From Pseudobutyrivibrio sp. ACV-2 (lineage in GTDB: Bacteria; Bacillota; Clostridia; Lachnospirales; Lachnospiraceae): a DNA stretch of 64,000 bases. The translations under genes were made by a program, and so were the position numbers. The notes below the pieces were generated by a model. The model had not been told where the DNA came from, did no database searches, and worked only from the letters and a program-made list of their open reading frames with translations. The first letter of the stretch is position 1. Each line of letters starts with the position of its first letter. Shown one piece after another: positions 54,495 through 64,000 of the stretch. The DNA is taken from the NCBI RefSeq assembly GCF_900107545.1, contig NZ_FNQZ01000001.1, positions 186,001 to 250,000 on the forward strand, given 5' to 3'.

Positions 54495-57103
54495 TATTCT
54501 GCAACCTTATTATGATACTCATACAAAATGTTCATGGCCTCTAAAGGTGTAATTTTTGTAACTTCAAGATTCTTAAGACCTGCAATAATCTCTGCTTCAT
54601 CTTCAGAAATTTTCACACCTTCAATGGCTCTAAGCTTTTCCTCGACCTGCTCTCTAATAGCAATTCTATCGGAAACAGCCGCTATATCATTTTCATTTAA
54701 GGAATTAACGATGGTTCGAGCTCTTGTGAGAACTTCCTCAGGTAAACCTGCCAGTCTGGCTACCTGAATACCATAGCTTTGATCAGCACCGCCTGGAATG
54801 ATTTTTCTTAAGAAAATAATATCCTCGCCCAGCTCCTGTACGGCTATACAATAATTGTGAACTCCTTTAATTTGTCCTTCAAGCTCGGTCAATTCATGAT
54901 AGTGTGTAGCAAACAATGATTTTGCTCCTATCTGATAAGCAATATGCTCAACAACCGACCATGCGATAGAAAGTCCATCGTATGTGGATGTACCCCTACC
55001 TATTTCATCAAGAATCAGTAATGATTTACTTGTGGCATTATGAAGAATATTAGCCACCTCATTCATCTCTACCATGAATGTAGACTGACCTGTTGATAAA
55101 TCATCAGAGGCACCAACACGTGTAAAAATTCTATCTACAACACCAATAGTAGCCTCACTAGCTGGAACAAAGCTACCAATCTGTGCCATAAGCACTATTA
55201 ATGCAACCTGACGCATATATGTAGACTTACCAGCCATATTAGGGCCAGTAATGATTGCAATAGTATTTGAATCTAAATCAAGTTCGCAGTCATTTGAAAT
55301 GAATTGATTTGCCTCTATCATCTGCTCTACAACTGGATGACGGCCCTCTTTGATATCTATTGCACCACGATTATTGATAACAGGTCTGATATAGTGGTTC
55401 TTTTCTGCTACCACAGCAAGAGAAATCAATGCATCAAGTAGTGCAACGGCCTTTGCTGTGATTTGTATTCTATCAACTGCAGCAGCGATTGTATCTCGAA
55501 CTGTTTTAAAGAACTCATACTCAATTGTATTAAGTCTGTCCTCTGCTCCAAGGATACTGTCCTCAAGTTCTTTTAATTCTGGTGTATAGTATCTTTCTGC
55601 ATTGGCAAGTGTCTGTTTTCTAACATAATAATCAGGAACCAAATCCTTGTAGGAATTGGTCACTTCTAAATAAAAACCAAACACCTTATTAAATTTTATT
55701 TTCAGGTTTTTAATCCCTGTTTTTTCTCGTTCTTTCGCTTCTAAATCAGCAAGCCACTGCTTACCATCTATTTTTGCTGAGCGAAGTCTATCTACTTCTT
55801 CGTTGAAGCCCAACTTTATAATATCTCCATCTCTCGAAGAAATAGGTGGTTCATCGTCAATAGCTTCATCAATGAGCTTATATAAATCCTTCATATCATC
55901 AATATTGCTATCAATATCCTGAATTTGATGACATTTGAAGGTAGTAAGAATTGTTTTTATCGGGCTAAGCATTCCTATAGATTGTTTGAAAGCGATTAAA
56001 TCTCTAGGATTGGCCGATTGATAGGTGATTTTTGTAATCAATCGCTCCATATCATATACAGATGAAAGATATTCTCTAAGCTCTTCTCTATCGATTAATG
56101 AGTTATTAAGCTCTTCAATTGCATCCTGTCTTTTGATAATCTCGTCTACAGAAATCAGTGGTTGCTCAACGAAATGCTTTAGCTGTCTGGCTCCCATTGC
56201 AGTTTTGGTTTTATCCAAAACCCAAAGTAGCGAACCACGCTTTTGCTTGTCTCTCATTGTTTCAGTAAGCTCAAGATTTCGTCTTGTAGAATTGTCAAGA
56301 AGCATAAACTTGCCATTTGTATATGGTGTGATATGTGTCAAATGAGCAAGCTCTGTCTTTTGAGTCTCCTTTAAATATAAAAGAAGTCCTCCGGCTGAAA
56401 GCTTACCGATTGGAAAATCTATCAGACCAAGACCTTCAAGGGAATGGGCATGGAAATGTGTAAGTATTTCTCTGGTACTTAAAGTATCATCATAAAATGA
56501 TTCATCAAGCTGTGATAATGAGCTTTCAAGCTTTGCAGAAATTTCTGAAATATCGATTCCTGACTCAAAAATAGTTTTTGAATATATAATCTCCGCTGGG
56601 CTAAAACGATATATTTCATCAATCAGCTTTCTGATACTATCCACCTCTGTGAGATAAAAATCTGCAGTGGAAATATCGCAGGTGCTAACACCAAAAAGTC
56701 CACGATTATAAACTATAGACATGATGTAGTTATTGCTACCTTCATCAAGTGCCAATGAATCAATATTTGTACCTGGGGTAACAACTCTGATAACTTCTCT
56801 TTTTACAAGGCCTTTAGCTTCCTTTGGATCTTCTACCTGCTCACAAATAGCCACCTTGTAGCCTCTTTGCACAAGCCTGTTAATGTATGTATCTGCCGCA
56901 TGAAATGGTACACCACACATAGGTGCCCTTTCCTCAGCTCCACAGGCCTTGCCTGTAAGAGTGAGTTCTAGCTCTCTTGAGGCTGTTTTGGCATCCTCAA
57001 AAAACATTTCATAGAAGTCACCTAATCTATAAAATAAAATACAATCTTCGTATTCTGCTTTTGTTTTTAGATACTCCTGCATCATTGGAGTGTATTCTGC
57101 CAC
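54494..57103 (-). CDS. mutS: DNA mismatch repair protein MutS
   Basis: Recognises base mismatches. The 869-residue protein carries the mismatch-binding F-x-E motif in YRLGDFYEMFFEDA and APMCGVPFHA, the lever and clamp regions, and the ABC ATPase with GPNMAGKSTYMRQ, LLILDEIGRGTSTYDG and FATHYHELTEL. The start is a GTG at 57103 with an AGGA-type site. All family hallmarks are intact. Confidence 0.97.
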   Translation of the reverse strand: MAEYTPMMQEYLKTKAEYEDCILFYRLGDFYEMFFEDAKTASRELELTLTGKACGAEERAPMCGVPFHAADTYINRLVQRGYKVAICEQVEDPKEAKGLVKREVIRVVTPGTNIDSLALDEGSNNYIMSIVYNRGLFGVSTCDISTADFYLTEVDSIRKLIDEIYRFSPAEIIYSKTIFESGIDISEISAKLESSLSQLDESFYDDTLSTREILTHFHAHSLEGLGLIDFPIGKLSAGGLLLYLKETQKTELAHLTHITPYTNGKFMLLDNSTRRNLELTETMRDKQKRGSLLWVLDKTKTAMGARQLKHFVEQPLISVDEIIKRQDAIEELNNSLIDREELREYLSSVYDMERLITKITYQSANPRDLIAFKQSIGMLSPIKTILTTFKCHQIQDIDSNIDDMKDLYKLIDEAIDDEPPISSRDGDIIKLGFNEEVDRLRSAKIDGKQWLADLEAKEREKTGIKNLKIKFNKVFGFYLEVTNSYKDLVPDYYVRKQTLANAERYYTPELKELEDSILGAEDRLNTIEYEFFKTVRDTIAAAVDRIQITAKAVALLDALISLAVVAEKNHYIRPVINNRGAIDIKEGRHPVVEQMIEANQFISNDCELDLDSNTIAIITGPNMAGKSTYMRQVALIVLMAQIGSFVPASEATIGVVDRIFTRVGASDDLSTGQSTFMVEMNEVANILHNATSKSLLILDEIGRGTSTYDGLSIAWSVVEHIAYQIGAKSLFATHYHELTELEGQIKGVHNYCIAVQELGEDIIFLRKIIPGGADQSYGIQVARLAGLPEEVLTRARTIVNSLNENDIAAVSDRIAIREQVEEKLRAIEGVKISEDEAEIIAGLKNLEVTKITPLEAMNILYEYHNKVAE

Positions 57104-57121
57104 TAATCTATCCTACCTATT

Positions 57122-58717
57122 CTATATTTCCTTAAGGCTTGTAATTACAGCCTCTGCAACCTTCATTCCATCCATAGCCGCAGATGTAATACCACCAGCA
57201 TAGCCTGCACCTTCACCACAAGGGAAAAGGCCTGTGATATTAGACTGGAAAGCCTCATTTCTATTTATTCTAACTGGAGAAGATGTTCTACTTTCAACAC
57301 CTGAAAGAATAGCATCTACTCTATCAAACCCCTTTATTTTAGCCCCAAACTGCCCCATGGCGTCAATAATCGATTGATTAATTTCCTGAGAAAATATTTC
57401 GGAAAGCATGCCAAAGGCTGTCTTCCCCTTGGTTTCTGAGGTGAAATCTCCATAGGAATTAGAGAGTTTGCCTAGCTTAAAATCTCCATACAGCTGTTGA
57501 GGAATTTTACCATTACAAAGTGAAAATGCCTTTGCTTCGATACTTCTTTGATACTCAATTCCTGAAAGGGGATTTGATTTATCAAATTCATTAGCACCAA
57601 CTGAAACTACAATAGCACTGTTTGCATTGTGGCTGTCTCGTTTTGAATAACTCATACCATTTACAACGAGTCTGTTTTCTTCTGAAGAAGAATTAACCAC
57701 GAAACCACCAGGGCACATACAAAAAGAATATACGCCTCTGCCATTTAAAAGATTGGTTGCAAGCTTATATGGTGCCGGCTCAAGTTCATCAAATTTAGGC
57801 CCATACATAGATTCTGAAATCATAGCCTGAGGATGTTCAATTCTAAAACCAACAGCAAAATCCTTAGCTTCCATGTTAAAGCCCAAATCGTATAAAGTTT
57901 TAAAGGTATCTCTTGCGCTATGGCCAATAGAAAGAACAACTCTATCTGAGTAATATGTATCACCACCTGCTACGACACCTTTAATAGCACCTGCTTCTAT
58001 AGCAAAATCAGTGACCTGACATTCAAAATGAAACTCTCCACCAAGGCGGATAATTTCATCACGCATATTTGCTATGACCCGCTTTAAAATATCAGTTCCA
58101 ATGTGTGGCTTGTTGTCATATAAAATATTTGAAGGTGCTCCAAATTTTACAAATGTTTCAAGAACAAACTTATTACGGCCTTGCTTATCATTTACAAGAG
58201 TGTTGAGCTTGCCATCAGAAAATGTACCAGCTCCACCCTCTCCAAACTGAACATTTGAAGAAGTATCAAGGACACCTGTCTCCCAAAACTTTAAAATGTC
58301 TGACGTTCTATCATCAACCTTTTTTCCACGTTCAAAAACAACTGGTGCCATATTATTCAAAGCAAAAATATATGAAGCAAAAAGTCCTGCGGGACCTGCT
58401 CCTATAACTATTGGCCTGGATTCATTGGCATTTATTCCTTGAAAGCTTGGAATGCTATAATTTTTTGGATTATAAGCATTAATGTTGTTATCCTTTAATG
58501 CCTTCTTAAGTACTTTTTGCTCTAAGGACTTATCAATGGAAACTGCCACCGAATATACAAAGAATAATTCTGGCTTTTTTCTGGCATCTATTGAACGCTT
58601 TAAGATCTCATAATCCTTTATATCAGAAGGCTGAATCCTAAGCTTTTTTGCTATGTTATTTTTTATTTGATTATCTTCTGCTGATACATGTAACTTCAGC
58701 TGATCGATTTTTATCAT
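57122..58717 (-). CDS. FAD-dependent oxidoreductase (COG2509-type)
   Basis: A 531-residue flavoprotein. After an 85-residue N-terminal domain comes the FAD-binding fold: VIGAGPAGLFASYIFA at about 102-117, FGEGGAGTFSDGKLNT, and the C-terminal GLFPCGEGAGYAGGITSAAMDGMKVAE. These features mark the group often annotated only as FAD-dependent protein. Substrate unknown. It lies 1 nt from the following flavoprotein gene upstream, and mutS follows it. Confidence 0.85.
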   Translation of the reverse strand: MIKIDQLKLHVSAEDNQIKNNIAKKLRIQPSDIKDYEILKRSIDARKKPELFFVYSVAVSIDKSLEQKVLKKALKDNNINAYNPKNYSIPSFQGINANESRPIVIGAGPAGLFASYIFALNNMAPVVFERGKKVDDRTSDILKFWETGVLDTSSNVQFGEGGAGTFSDGKLNTLVNDKQGRNKFVLETFVKFGAPSNILYDNKPHIGTDILKRVIANMRDEIIRLGGEFHFECQVTDFAIEAGAIKGVVAGGDTYYSDRVVLSIGHSARDTFKTLYDLGFNMEAKDFAVGFRIEHPQAMISESMYGPKFDELEPAPYKLATNLLNGRGVYSFCMCPGGFVVNSSSEENRLVVNGMSYSKRDSHNANSAIVVSVGANEFDKSNPLSGIEYQRSIEAKAFSLCNGKIPQQLYGDFKLGKLSNSYGDFTSETKGKTAFGMLSEIFSQEINQSIIDAMGQFGAKIKGFDRVDAILSGVESRTSSPVRINRNEAFQSNITGLFPCGEGAGYAGGITSAAMDGMKVAEAVITSLKEI

Positions 58718-59929
58718 TTATACCTCTCTTATAATTGCATTAGCGGCTTTTGCCGCGCTGGTGTAAGCCCAAGTGAGATTGTAACCGCCACAAATTCCAT
58801 CTACGTCAAGAACTTCACCAATAAAATATAATCCCTTAGTAGATTTAGATTCCATAGTATCTAAATCTATTCCTGCTAAATCCACGCCACCTGCTGTTAC
58901 CTGTGAGTTATCAAAGCCCTTGGTTCCTTTTAAAGAAACAATAAAATGCTTGAAATTGTATACAAGATTATCAATATCTTCTTCGTCAAGCTTTGATACC
59001 CTGGTATCACCATATATTCTAGAAAGGCTAACAATGAGTTCAATAACCTTTTCATTGGCAATACCATTTAAAGAACTAAGTATAGTAGCATCTTCATTAT
59101 GGGCAAAGCGTTTTTTTAGTTCATTTTTAAGCTCTTCCTCATTTAAGAAGTCTACAAAATCAATTTCTAGACTTCCAAGCGATTTGTTGAGCTCATCCAA
59201 TCCAATAAAACGACTAATACACATAACAGGATAGCCTGAAACACCATCTTTGTTAAATTGAATTTCCCCTTGGCAGGAATGAAATTTGTAGGTAACTTTT
59301 CCTAATGCTCTAACCCCGGATAACTCCTTTAGATTAATATCTGAAGACACAGTGCCTACTAAAGCTGGCGCAAGCCTGGTGACAGTCATTCCATATTTGG
59401 TAGCCATTTTATAACCAAATTTTGACGAACCAAGTGTTGCAGCAGAAAGTCCACCTGAAGCTACGCAAACCCTTTTAGCTTTTATTTCCATTCTATGGGT
59501 CACAACAGTAAAAACATCACCTTTAAGGATATCTTTAACTCTATTATCAAGGAAAACATCAATACCTAGTGCATTCACTTCATTTTCAAGAGCTTCTCTA
59601 ACAGTCTTAGCCTGGTTGGTGATTGGATAATAATATCCATCTAAAGCCCTGTTAATGACTCCTATATCCCTAAGAAAATCTTCAAGTTCTTCATGATTAT
59701 CTCCTATAAAATCAAGAGGATAATCACTGTAATAATACTCTGACCCCATTCGGCTATTTGTAAAATTACATCTACCATTGCCTGTGGAAAGAATTCTGCG
59801 TCCTACTACTCTGTTTAGTTCCGCTAAACACACATTAAGACCTGCTCTTGCAAGCTTAATTGCAAGAACAAGTCCTGAAAATCCTGCACCAACTATACAA
59901 AGGTCGTAAGTTTTTTCATTATCTGACAT
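58718..59929 (-). CDS. BaiN/HI0933 family FAD-dependent oxidoreductase
   Basis: A 403-residue flavoprotein of the HI0933/YhiN (BaiN-like, also called aminoacetone oxidase) family. Evidence: GAGFSGLVLAIKLARAG with the dinucleotide-binding glycines, GRRILSTGNGRCNFTNSR (family signature), ASGGLSAATLGSSKFGYKMA, QVTAGGVDL and GLYFIGEVLDVDGICGGYNLTWAYTSA. Some gut relatives reduce bile-acid intermediates, but most members have no known substrate. Confidence 0.9.
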   Translation of the reverse strand: MSDNEKTYDLCIVGAGFSGLVLAIKLARAGLNVCLAELNRVVGRRILSTGNGRCNFTNSRMGSEYYYSDYPLDFIGDNHEELEDFLRDIGVINRALDGYYYPITNQAKTVREALENEVNALGIDVFLDNRVKDILKGDVFTVVTHRMEIKAKRVCVASGGLSAATLGSSKFGYKMATKYGMTVTRLAPALVGTVSSDINLKELSGVRALGKVTYKFHSCQGEIQFNKDGVSGYPVMCISRFIGLDELNKSLGSLEIDFVDFLNEEELKNELKKRFAHNEDATILSSLNGIANEKVIELIVSLSRIYGDTRVSKLDEEDIDNLVYNFKHFIVSLKGTKGFDNSQVTAGGVDLAGIDLDTMESKSTKGLYFIGEVLDVDGICGGYNLTWAYTSAAKAANAIIREV

Positions 59930-59934
59930 AGAAA

Positions 59935-61620
59935 TTACCTCAACAAATGTAAGCGATATGCGATGTTGCTAAGTTTTTTACCACCTGGGAATTTAAGTAG
60001 GGTTTCTTCATCAATACCTCTAAATAAAAACATAGAGACAAAGTAAACAATTACACCTACGAAAATAGCCACGATACATGCAATCGTATTTGCTATTCTA
60101 CCTGATGCACTAATAGAGATAACACCAAATAGCATTTTGTAAATAAGATATACAACAAGTCCCATAAGAGCACTCGATTCAAATGGAGCAAGTAGCACTT
60201 TTTTTAAGTCGATTCTTGCACCTGAATATCGCAGAACTGCTGATTGATTTAAAAAGCACATAAGCAAAGCATAAAATGCATTTGCAATAATAACAGCGTA
60301 AATATGCAAATCACAAGCTTCCATCAAAACAAATAAAAGTATAACATGTGCAAATAATGCTACAATAGCATTTTTTACAGGCACTGTCATCTGATCTATG
60401 CCCTGAAGAATACCATTTGAAAGAGTGGATAATGAATAAAAAATAATTGAACATCCACCAATCATAAGCATTAATGCTGATGATTCTTCTGGGTCATTAA
60501 AAAGAAGCTGCATTATAGGAGAGGCAAGTACCATCATGCCTACACAGCAAGGGAATGCTATAACCATTACAAATCTATTTGCCATATTGATTTGCTTTTT
60601 AACAAGCTCTCCATCCTCCGCATGAAAAGCCGCAGTCAAACTAGGAACTGTAGATGCAGCCATTGCTGAAGATATTGCTAAAGGTACGTTAATTAAGACC
60701 TTATACTGACCTGTGAATACGCCCCAAAGCTCACTTGTGGTAGCCGCTTCATAGCCTTGAACTAAAGCAAGGTTTTTGAAAATACCCTGGTCAATAATAG
60801 AGCTAATATTATAAACCGTTGTACTTAAAAGTACTGGAATAATAGTCAAAATCAATGCGGACATAATATCATTATATCCTTCAAAATGCTTGTGTCTGTC
60901 TTTTTTAATCATTTTCTTAAATGGTTTTCTAAAGACAAAATAAATAAACAAAATAAATAAAAGGGCAAAAGCCGCACCAGTTGATGTACCAAGGGTACCT
61001 CCAGCTGCTCCATATGCTGCAGCATAATTCTTTACATTGCCCAGAACACCACCTACTCTTTTACCATAATTGAAAAGAATAGTTGCAGCTACAACTGAAA
61101 CTATTGCATTAACAATCTGCTCTCCTATTTGAGAAATCGCACTTGGAATCATGGTGCCAAGGCCTTGGAAGAAACCTCGAAGTACTCCAAGTATTGCAAC
61201 AACAAGAAGTGTTGGTGCTAAAACCTTAAGCGCAATAGCAGAAAGAGGTGTTTTGAGAAGTGTTCCTGTAAAAAATTCAGCCCCAAAGAAAACTACAAGT
61301 GATGCTGTGCCACCTGTAATAAACGCAAAAAGAAGGGCTCCGTGCAAAACCTTGCTTGCGTCCTTTACGTGCCCTTTAGCCATTCTGGCAGATACCAGCT
61401 TAGAAACTGCAAGCGGTATACTGTAGGAAGAAATAAGTAATATTATATTGTAAATTTCATACGCGGTACCATAGTAGTCATTTCCTGTTTTACCAATAGT
61501 AGCCGTAAGTGGGACTCTATAAATAAGTCCCACAATACGGCTGATAATTGATGCCATTGCAAGGATACTTCCCTGCATAAGGAATTTAGTATCGCTACGT
61601 TTGTTCCTTCTAGTCGTCAT
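59935..61620 (-). CDS. MATE/MurJ-like polysaccharide flippase (SpoVB type)
   Basis: A 561-residue membrane protein with about 14 hydrophobic helices belonging to the MOP superfamily polysaccharide transporters. It starts MTTRRNKRSDTKFLMQGSILAMASIISRIVGLIYRVPL, typical of SpoVB/YtgP proteins, and has GLGTMIPSAISQIGEQ in the middle. Such proteins move undecaprenyl-linked precursors, and some substitute for MurJ. Which lipid-linked substrate is moved here cannot be read. Confidence 0.88.
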   Translation of the reverse strand: MTTRRNKRSDTKFLMQGSILAMASIISRIVGLIYRVPLTATIGKTGNDYYGTAYEIYNIILLISSYSIPLAVSKLVSARMAKGHVKDASKVLHGALLFAFITGGTASLVVFFGAEFFTGTLLKTPLSAIALKVLAPTLLVVAILGVLRGFFQGLGTMIPSAISQIGEQIVNAIVSVVAATILFNYGKRVGGVLGNVKNYAAAYGAAGGTLGTSTGAAFALLFILFIYFVFRKPFKKMIKKDRHKHFEGYNDIMSALILTIIPVLLSTTVYNISSIIDQGIFKNLALVQGYEAATTSELWGVFTGQYKVLINVPLAISSAMAASTVPSLTAAFHAEDGELVKKQINMANRFVMVIAFPCCVGMMVLASPIMQLLFNDPEESSALMLMIGGCSIIFYSLSTLSNGILQGIDQMTVPVKNAIVALFAHVILLFVLMEACDLHIYAVIIANAFYALLMCFLNQSAVLRYSGARIDLKKVLLAPFESSALMGLVVYLIYKMLFGVISISASGRIANTIACIVAIFVGVIVYFVSMFLFRGIDEETLLKFPGGKKLSNIAYRLHLLR

Positions 61621-61627
61621 ATTCTAA

Positions 61628-62770
61628 TTAATTTGCCTTACTAAAATCTGATTTGTTGGCATAGAACTGAGTCTCGCCTGAATATTCCTGCTGTGATGCC
61701 TGAATCCAAGTTGTACCTACATTAAGCTGGATTTCCTCACCATTTGAGGTGTAGTAATGAGTGACATCTGAGTCTCCATCTTTAGACCATGTGATATCTA
61801 CCATTTTTCCATTTGTGATGTATTTACCAGTGCCAGTATTATGTGAAAGATAATATCCTAAATACTGTGAACCTGCATATGTCCACCAATCAACATCCTG
61901 AATGATGATATTCTTTGCTGTAAGCTGCTTTCCAGAAACAGCATCAACCTGTTTCTGATTAAACTCATATCTATAGTATAAACCATCATCTGGATTATAT
62001 ACCCAATATGGCTTGTTTGTATAGTAATACATCTGAATTGCCTGGCAGTCAGTACCATTATCGAGAGTATTACCATTAGCTGCAAACTTGAAATGTGGCT
62101 GATAGTTCGATGGAAGTGACATATCATAACCCATCTTCTCAAGGCCTATTTCAATACCCTGCGAGTTTGTATAAAGTGTATGCTCTGACTTACCTGTACG
62201 ATAAGTTGCAGCACTACCCTTCTTTCCTTCAAGCTTAAGGGCATTAAGATTTTGAACCAAACCACCATCAATAAGCTCAAATGCTGCTGGGTTTCCTCCT
62301 GCATGCATATAAACAGCATCATATTCGCTGGCAAAATATACATAATAAGGACGTGAGCTACGAACATTACCAATCTGATCAAGGCCTGTATAATCATCAA
62401 AGATTGCCATCATACGTGTGATGCCACCTTCTACAACGCACTCATAAATTACGCCGGCATTTCCAATACCATATTGTGGAAGGCATGCTTTTGTGTTTTC
62501 AATCATAACAGCGACTGGACGTTGTCTACCATATTTCTCATCTACCCATTCACCTGTTAAATAGCTTCTAACTTTTCCATCTTCTGATTTTTGATCAAAG
62601 AATGCAGCAAAACTATCAACTGCTTCTGCTTCAATTTCTTCAGTTTCAGATAAATCTCCTTCCTCTACAGTAGTAGGGTTTTCTTCAATTTCGCTGTCTT
62701 TTTTTCCACAAGCCATAAGTGACATAGCCATTGTAAGAACCAGCATGGTAGCTACTAAGCGCTTTTTCAT
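61628..62770 (-). CDS. DUF3048 lipoprotein (YerB-like)
   Basis: A 380-residue predicted lipoprotein: signal peptide with lipobox LMAC (cysteine 21), an acidic linker (25-55), then the DUF3048 region (RPVAVMIENTKACLPQYGIGNAGVIYECVVEGGITRMMAIF and GNVRSSRPYYVYFASEYDAVYMHAGGNP). The C-terminal half has the DVDWW and TWIQAS segments typical of the family. The function is unknown. It fits a substrate of the LspA encoded at 36899. Confidence 0.88.
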   Translation of the reverse strand: MKKRLVATMLVLTMAMSLMACGKKDSEIEENPTTVEEGDLSETEEIEAEAVDSFAAFFDQKSEDGKVRSYLTGEWVDEKYGRQRPVAVMIENTKACLPQYGIGNAGVIYECVVEGGITRMMAIFDDYTGLDQIGNVRSSRPYYVYFASEYDAVYMHAGGNPAAFELIDGGLVQNLNALKLEGKKGSAATYRTGKSEHTLYTNSQGIEIGLEKMGYDMSLPSNYQPHFKFAANGNTLDNGTDCQAIQMYYYTNKPYWVYNPDDGLYYRYEFNQKQVDAVSGKQLTAKNIIIQDVDWWTYAGSQYLGYYLSHNTGTGKYITNGKMVDITWSKDGDSDVTHYYTSNGEEIQLNVGTTWIQASQQEYSGETQFYANKSDFSKAN

Positions 62771-62789
62771 AGACTAACTCTCCTTTTCA

Positions 62790-63287
62790 TTAATCTCGGG
62801 ATATACCTAAATAATCAAGTATCTCCCTTTGTTTTTCTTCCATAACTGAAGCATCTTCTTCAGTCATGTGATCAAACCCAAATAAATGTAACATACTATG
62901 GGCTATAAGAAAAGCATACTCTCGAAGAACAGAATGACCGTACTCTTCAGCCTGTGAATAAATACGTGGTACATTTAATACAATATCTCCAAGAATTACT
63001 TCTCCTGTCTCAGGATTAAATAAATCATCAGAAGCCTCGATATGATCAAAATTACCTGCCTCTTCATAATCAATCATAGGAAATGAAAGAACATCGGTAG
63101 GTGAATCTATATCACGAAACTCCTTATTGATGGCTTGAATTCCATCGTTATCAGTAATTGTAATGCTAACTTCTGCCTCAAAGGGAAATTCTAATAAATC
63201 CATTGCGGCATTTATAACATCATTTGCTATTTTTTCATGATCAAAATCAAATTTAAAATCGCATTCGCTTTCTATAAAAACTGTCAT
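62790..63287 (-). CDS. ybeY: endoribonuclease YbeY
   Basis: A single-strand-specific metallo-RNase that matures the 3' end of 16S rRNA and helps ribosome quality control. The 165 residues show REFRDIDSPTDVLSFPM and the zinc motif HSMLHLFGFDH (H-x3-H-x5-H pattern). It overlaps the preceding 7TM-HD gene by 4 nt (ATGA), the conserved pgpH-ybeY order. Confidence 0.95.
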   Translation of the reverse strand: MTVFIESECDFKFDFDHEKIANDVINAAMDLLEFPFEAEVSITITDNDGIQAINKEFRDIDSPTDVLSFPMIDYEEAGNFDHIEASDDLFNPETGEVILGDIVLNVPRIYSQAEEYGHSVLREYAFLIAHSMLHLFGFDHMTEEDASVMEEKQREILDYLGISRD

Positions 63288-64000
63288 CCTAATATATCCT
63301 CATTAGCTAATATTTCTCTGATAATCAAACATTGGTTCATAGTAAGACCTGAATTATCATAATACCCTTTTTGTGATAATTCATTAATAGTTTGATATAT
63401 AACCATATTTTGATTCCAAGAACTACTCATAGAATCTGAATCAAACAACTCTACTTTTGTCACTACAGAGTCAACCATATGAACAATAGCCGATTCTTTT
63501 GAGCTAGGTAAATTAAGAATAGCCCCATATTCGGCTAAAATCTGAATCACATCCGATGGAAAACAATAATCGTTTGCAATTTTTAGGGCATTATCTATCA
63601 TTGGTTCACCCTCGATTATACCAAGTCGATAATAGAATCCAGCACATGCAGCTAATGAAGCATTTAAATTTATAGCCTCTGCGCATTTACGAGAAAGTAT
63701 AGAAACCCTACTGGCATGTTGGTATTCAATAAAAGAAAAGTTTCTAATATCCTGAACAAGACTATATTCTGGATTCAACAAATCATCGTATCTTACTATC
63801 TGGGATTCCTGTACGTATTTATGATATAAAGGCACAATTCCTACAGTAATAACTACTGAAATCACTCCTTCAATAAATGCATACACGAAAACTAAAGTAG
63901 AAATCTCCAAATAATTAAGATAATAAAAAATAGTAGATACAAGTGTAGTACCAGCAAATATAAGTATTAATGTATATAGTCTCTCAATGCCTTCTTTATT
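63284..64000 (-). CDS. PgpH/YqfF-type 7TM-HD protein, C-terminal part, HD motif degenerate
   Basis: The - strand frame stays open to the window edge, so the 5' end is missing; the TTG at 63910 is internal. The visible 239 residues hold two membrane helices (from about 30 residues before to 25 after that TTG) and a cytosolic HD-like domain. Normal relatives hydrolyse c-di-AMP and read HHS...HDIGK. Here the first His is kept (EYQHASRV) but the HD pair is replaced by FYYRLGI. Catalysis therefore looks lost. Position before ybeY supports the family call. Confidence 0.78.
   Translation of the reverse strand, partial: NKEGIERLYTLILIFAGTTLVSTIFYYLNYLEISTLVFVYAFIEGVISVVITVGIVPLYHKYVQESQIVRYDDLLNPEYSLVQDIRNFSFIEYQHASRVSILSRKCAEAINLNASLAACAGFYYRLGIIEGEPMIDNALKIANDYCFPSDVIQILAEYGAILNLPSSKESAIVHMVDSVVTKVELFDSDSMSSSWNQNMVIYQTINELSQKGYYDNSGLTMNQCLIIREILANEDILG

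Overview
The window is low-GC Firmicutes chromosome. It most resembles a Lachnospiraceae member of the Butyrivibrio/Pseudobutyrivibrio/Roseburia type. The basis is gene order (yicC-remA-gmk-rpoZ, L21 leader-rplU-prp-rpmA-obg, mreBCD-PBP2-minC, lexA beside a yneA-like gene), the Firmicutes-type N-terminal extension on L27, AT-rich codon use, strong Shine-Dalgarno sites, and lineage-typical fusions (nadD-yqeK, HisIE with a TIM-barrel front). Family names come from reading translations by eye; no search was run. No rRNA, tRNA, CRISPR array, IS element or prophage was seen. No stretch over 300 bases lacks a gene.

Layout, + strand: 1-5477 is a tightly overlapping housekeeping run (partial yicC, remA, gmk, rpoZ, rimO, pgsA, pncC, rsmD, coaD, coiled-coil protein). 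5536-8936 holds a YgiQ-type radical SAM enzyme, an RluA-type pseudouridine synthase and recU. 9151-15451 is the most accessory-looking part. It has a 982-residue surface coiled-coil protein, then an AT-richer two-gene unit closed by hairpins (AMP-forming acyl ligase plus a HAD-phosphatase/PlsC fusion). 15690-17228 is a chemoreceptor. 17329-22305 is a histidine operon (hisZ, G, D, B, IE) behind a near-consensus promoter. 22313-30618 runs through two linked radical SAM genes, a short RNase E/G-like protein, the L21/L27 unit with its protease, obg, yhbY, nadD-yqeK and rsfS. 30657-31769 is a divergent SOS pair, lexA and a yneA-like division inhibitor, with LexA boxes between. Then come a PlsC acyltransferase, a second chemoreceptor and a XerS-like tyrosine recombinase.

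At about 35930 the coding strand switches convergently. 35982-64000 is all on the - strand and, read in transcription order from the right edge, contains: a 7TM-HD (PgpH-type) protein with a lost HD motif, ybeY, a DUF3048 lipoprotein, a MATE/MurJ-like flippase, two FAD enzymes, mutS-mutL-miaA, a methionine gamma-lyase-like protein, mreB-mreC-mreD-PBP2-minC-rodA (minD and minE absent), mgsA, a D-Ala-D-Ala carboxypeptidase, a small P-loop protein, an HlyD-like membrane protein, yggS, sepF, aroB, lspA and rluD. Cell shape, division and envelope genes dominate this half.

The points most worth a second look are the acyl ligase plus HAD-PlsC fusion unit, a 27-bp-class inverted repeat with competing pairing before obg, minC without minDE and without a recognisable RSGQ motif, the inactive-looking PgpH, and a P-loop/HlyD-like pair next to sepF.
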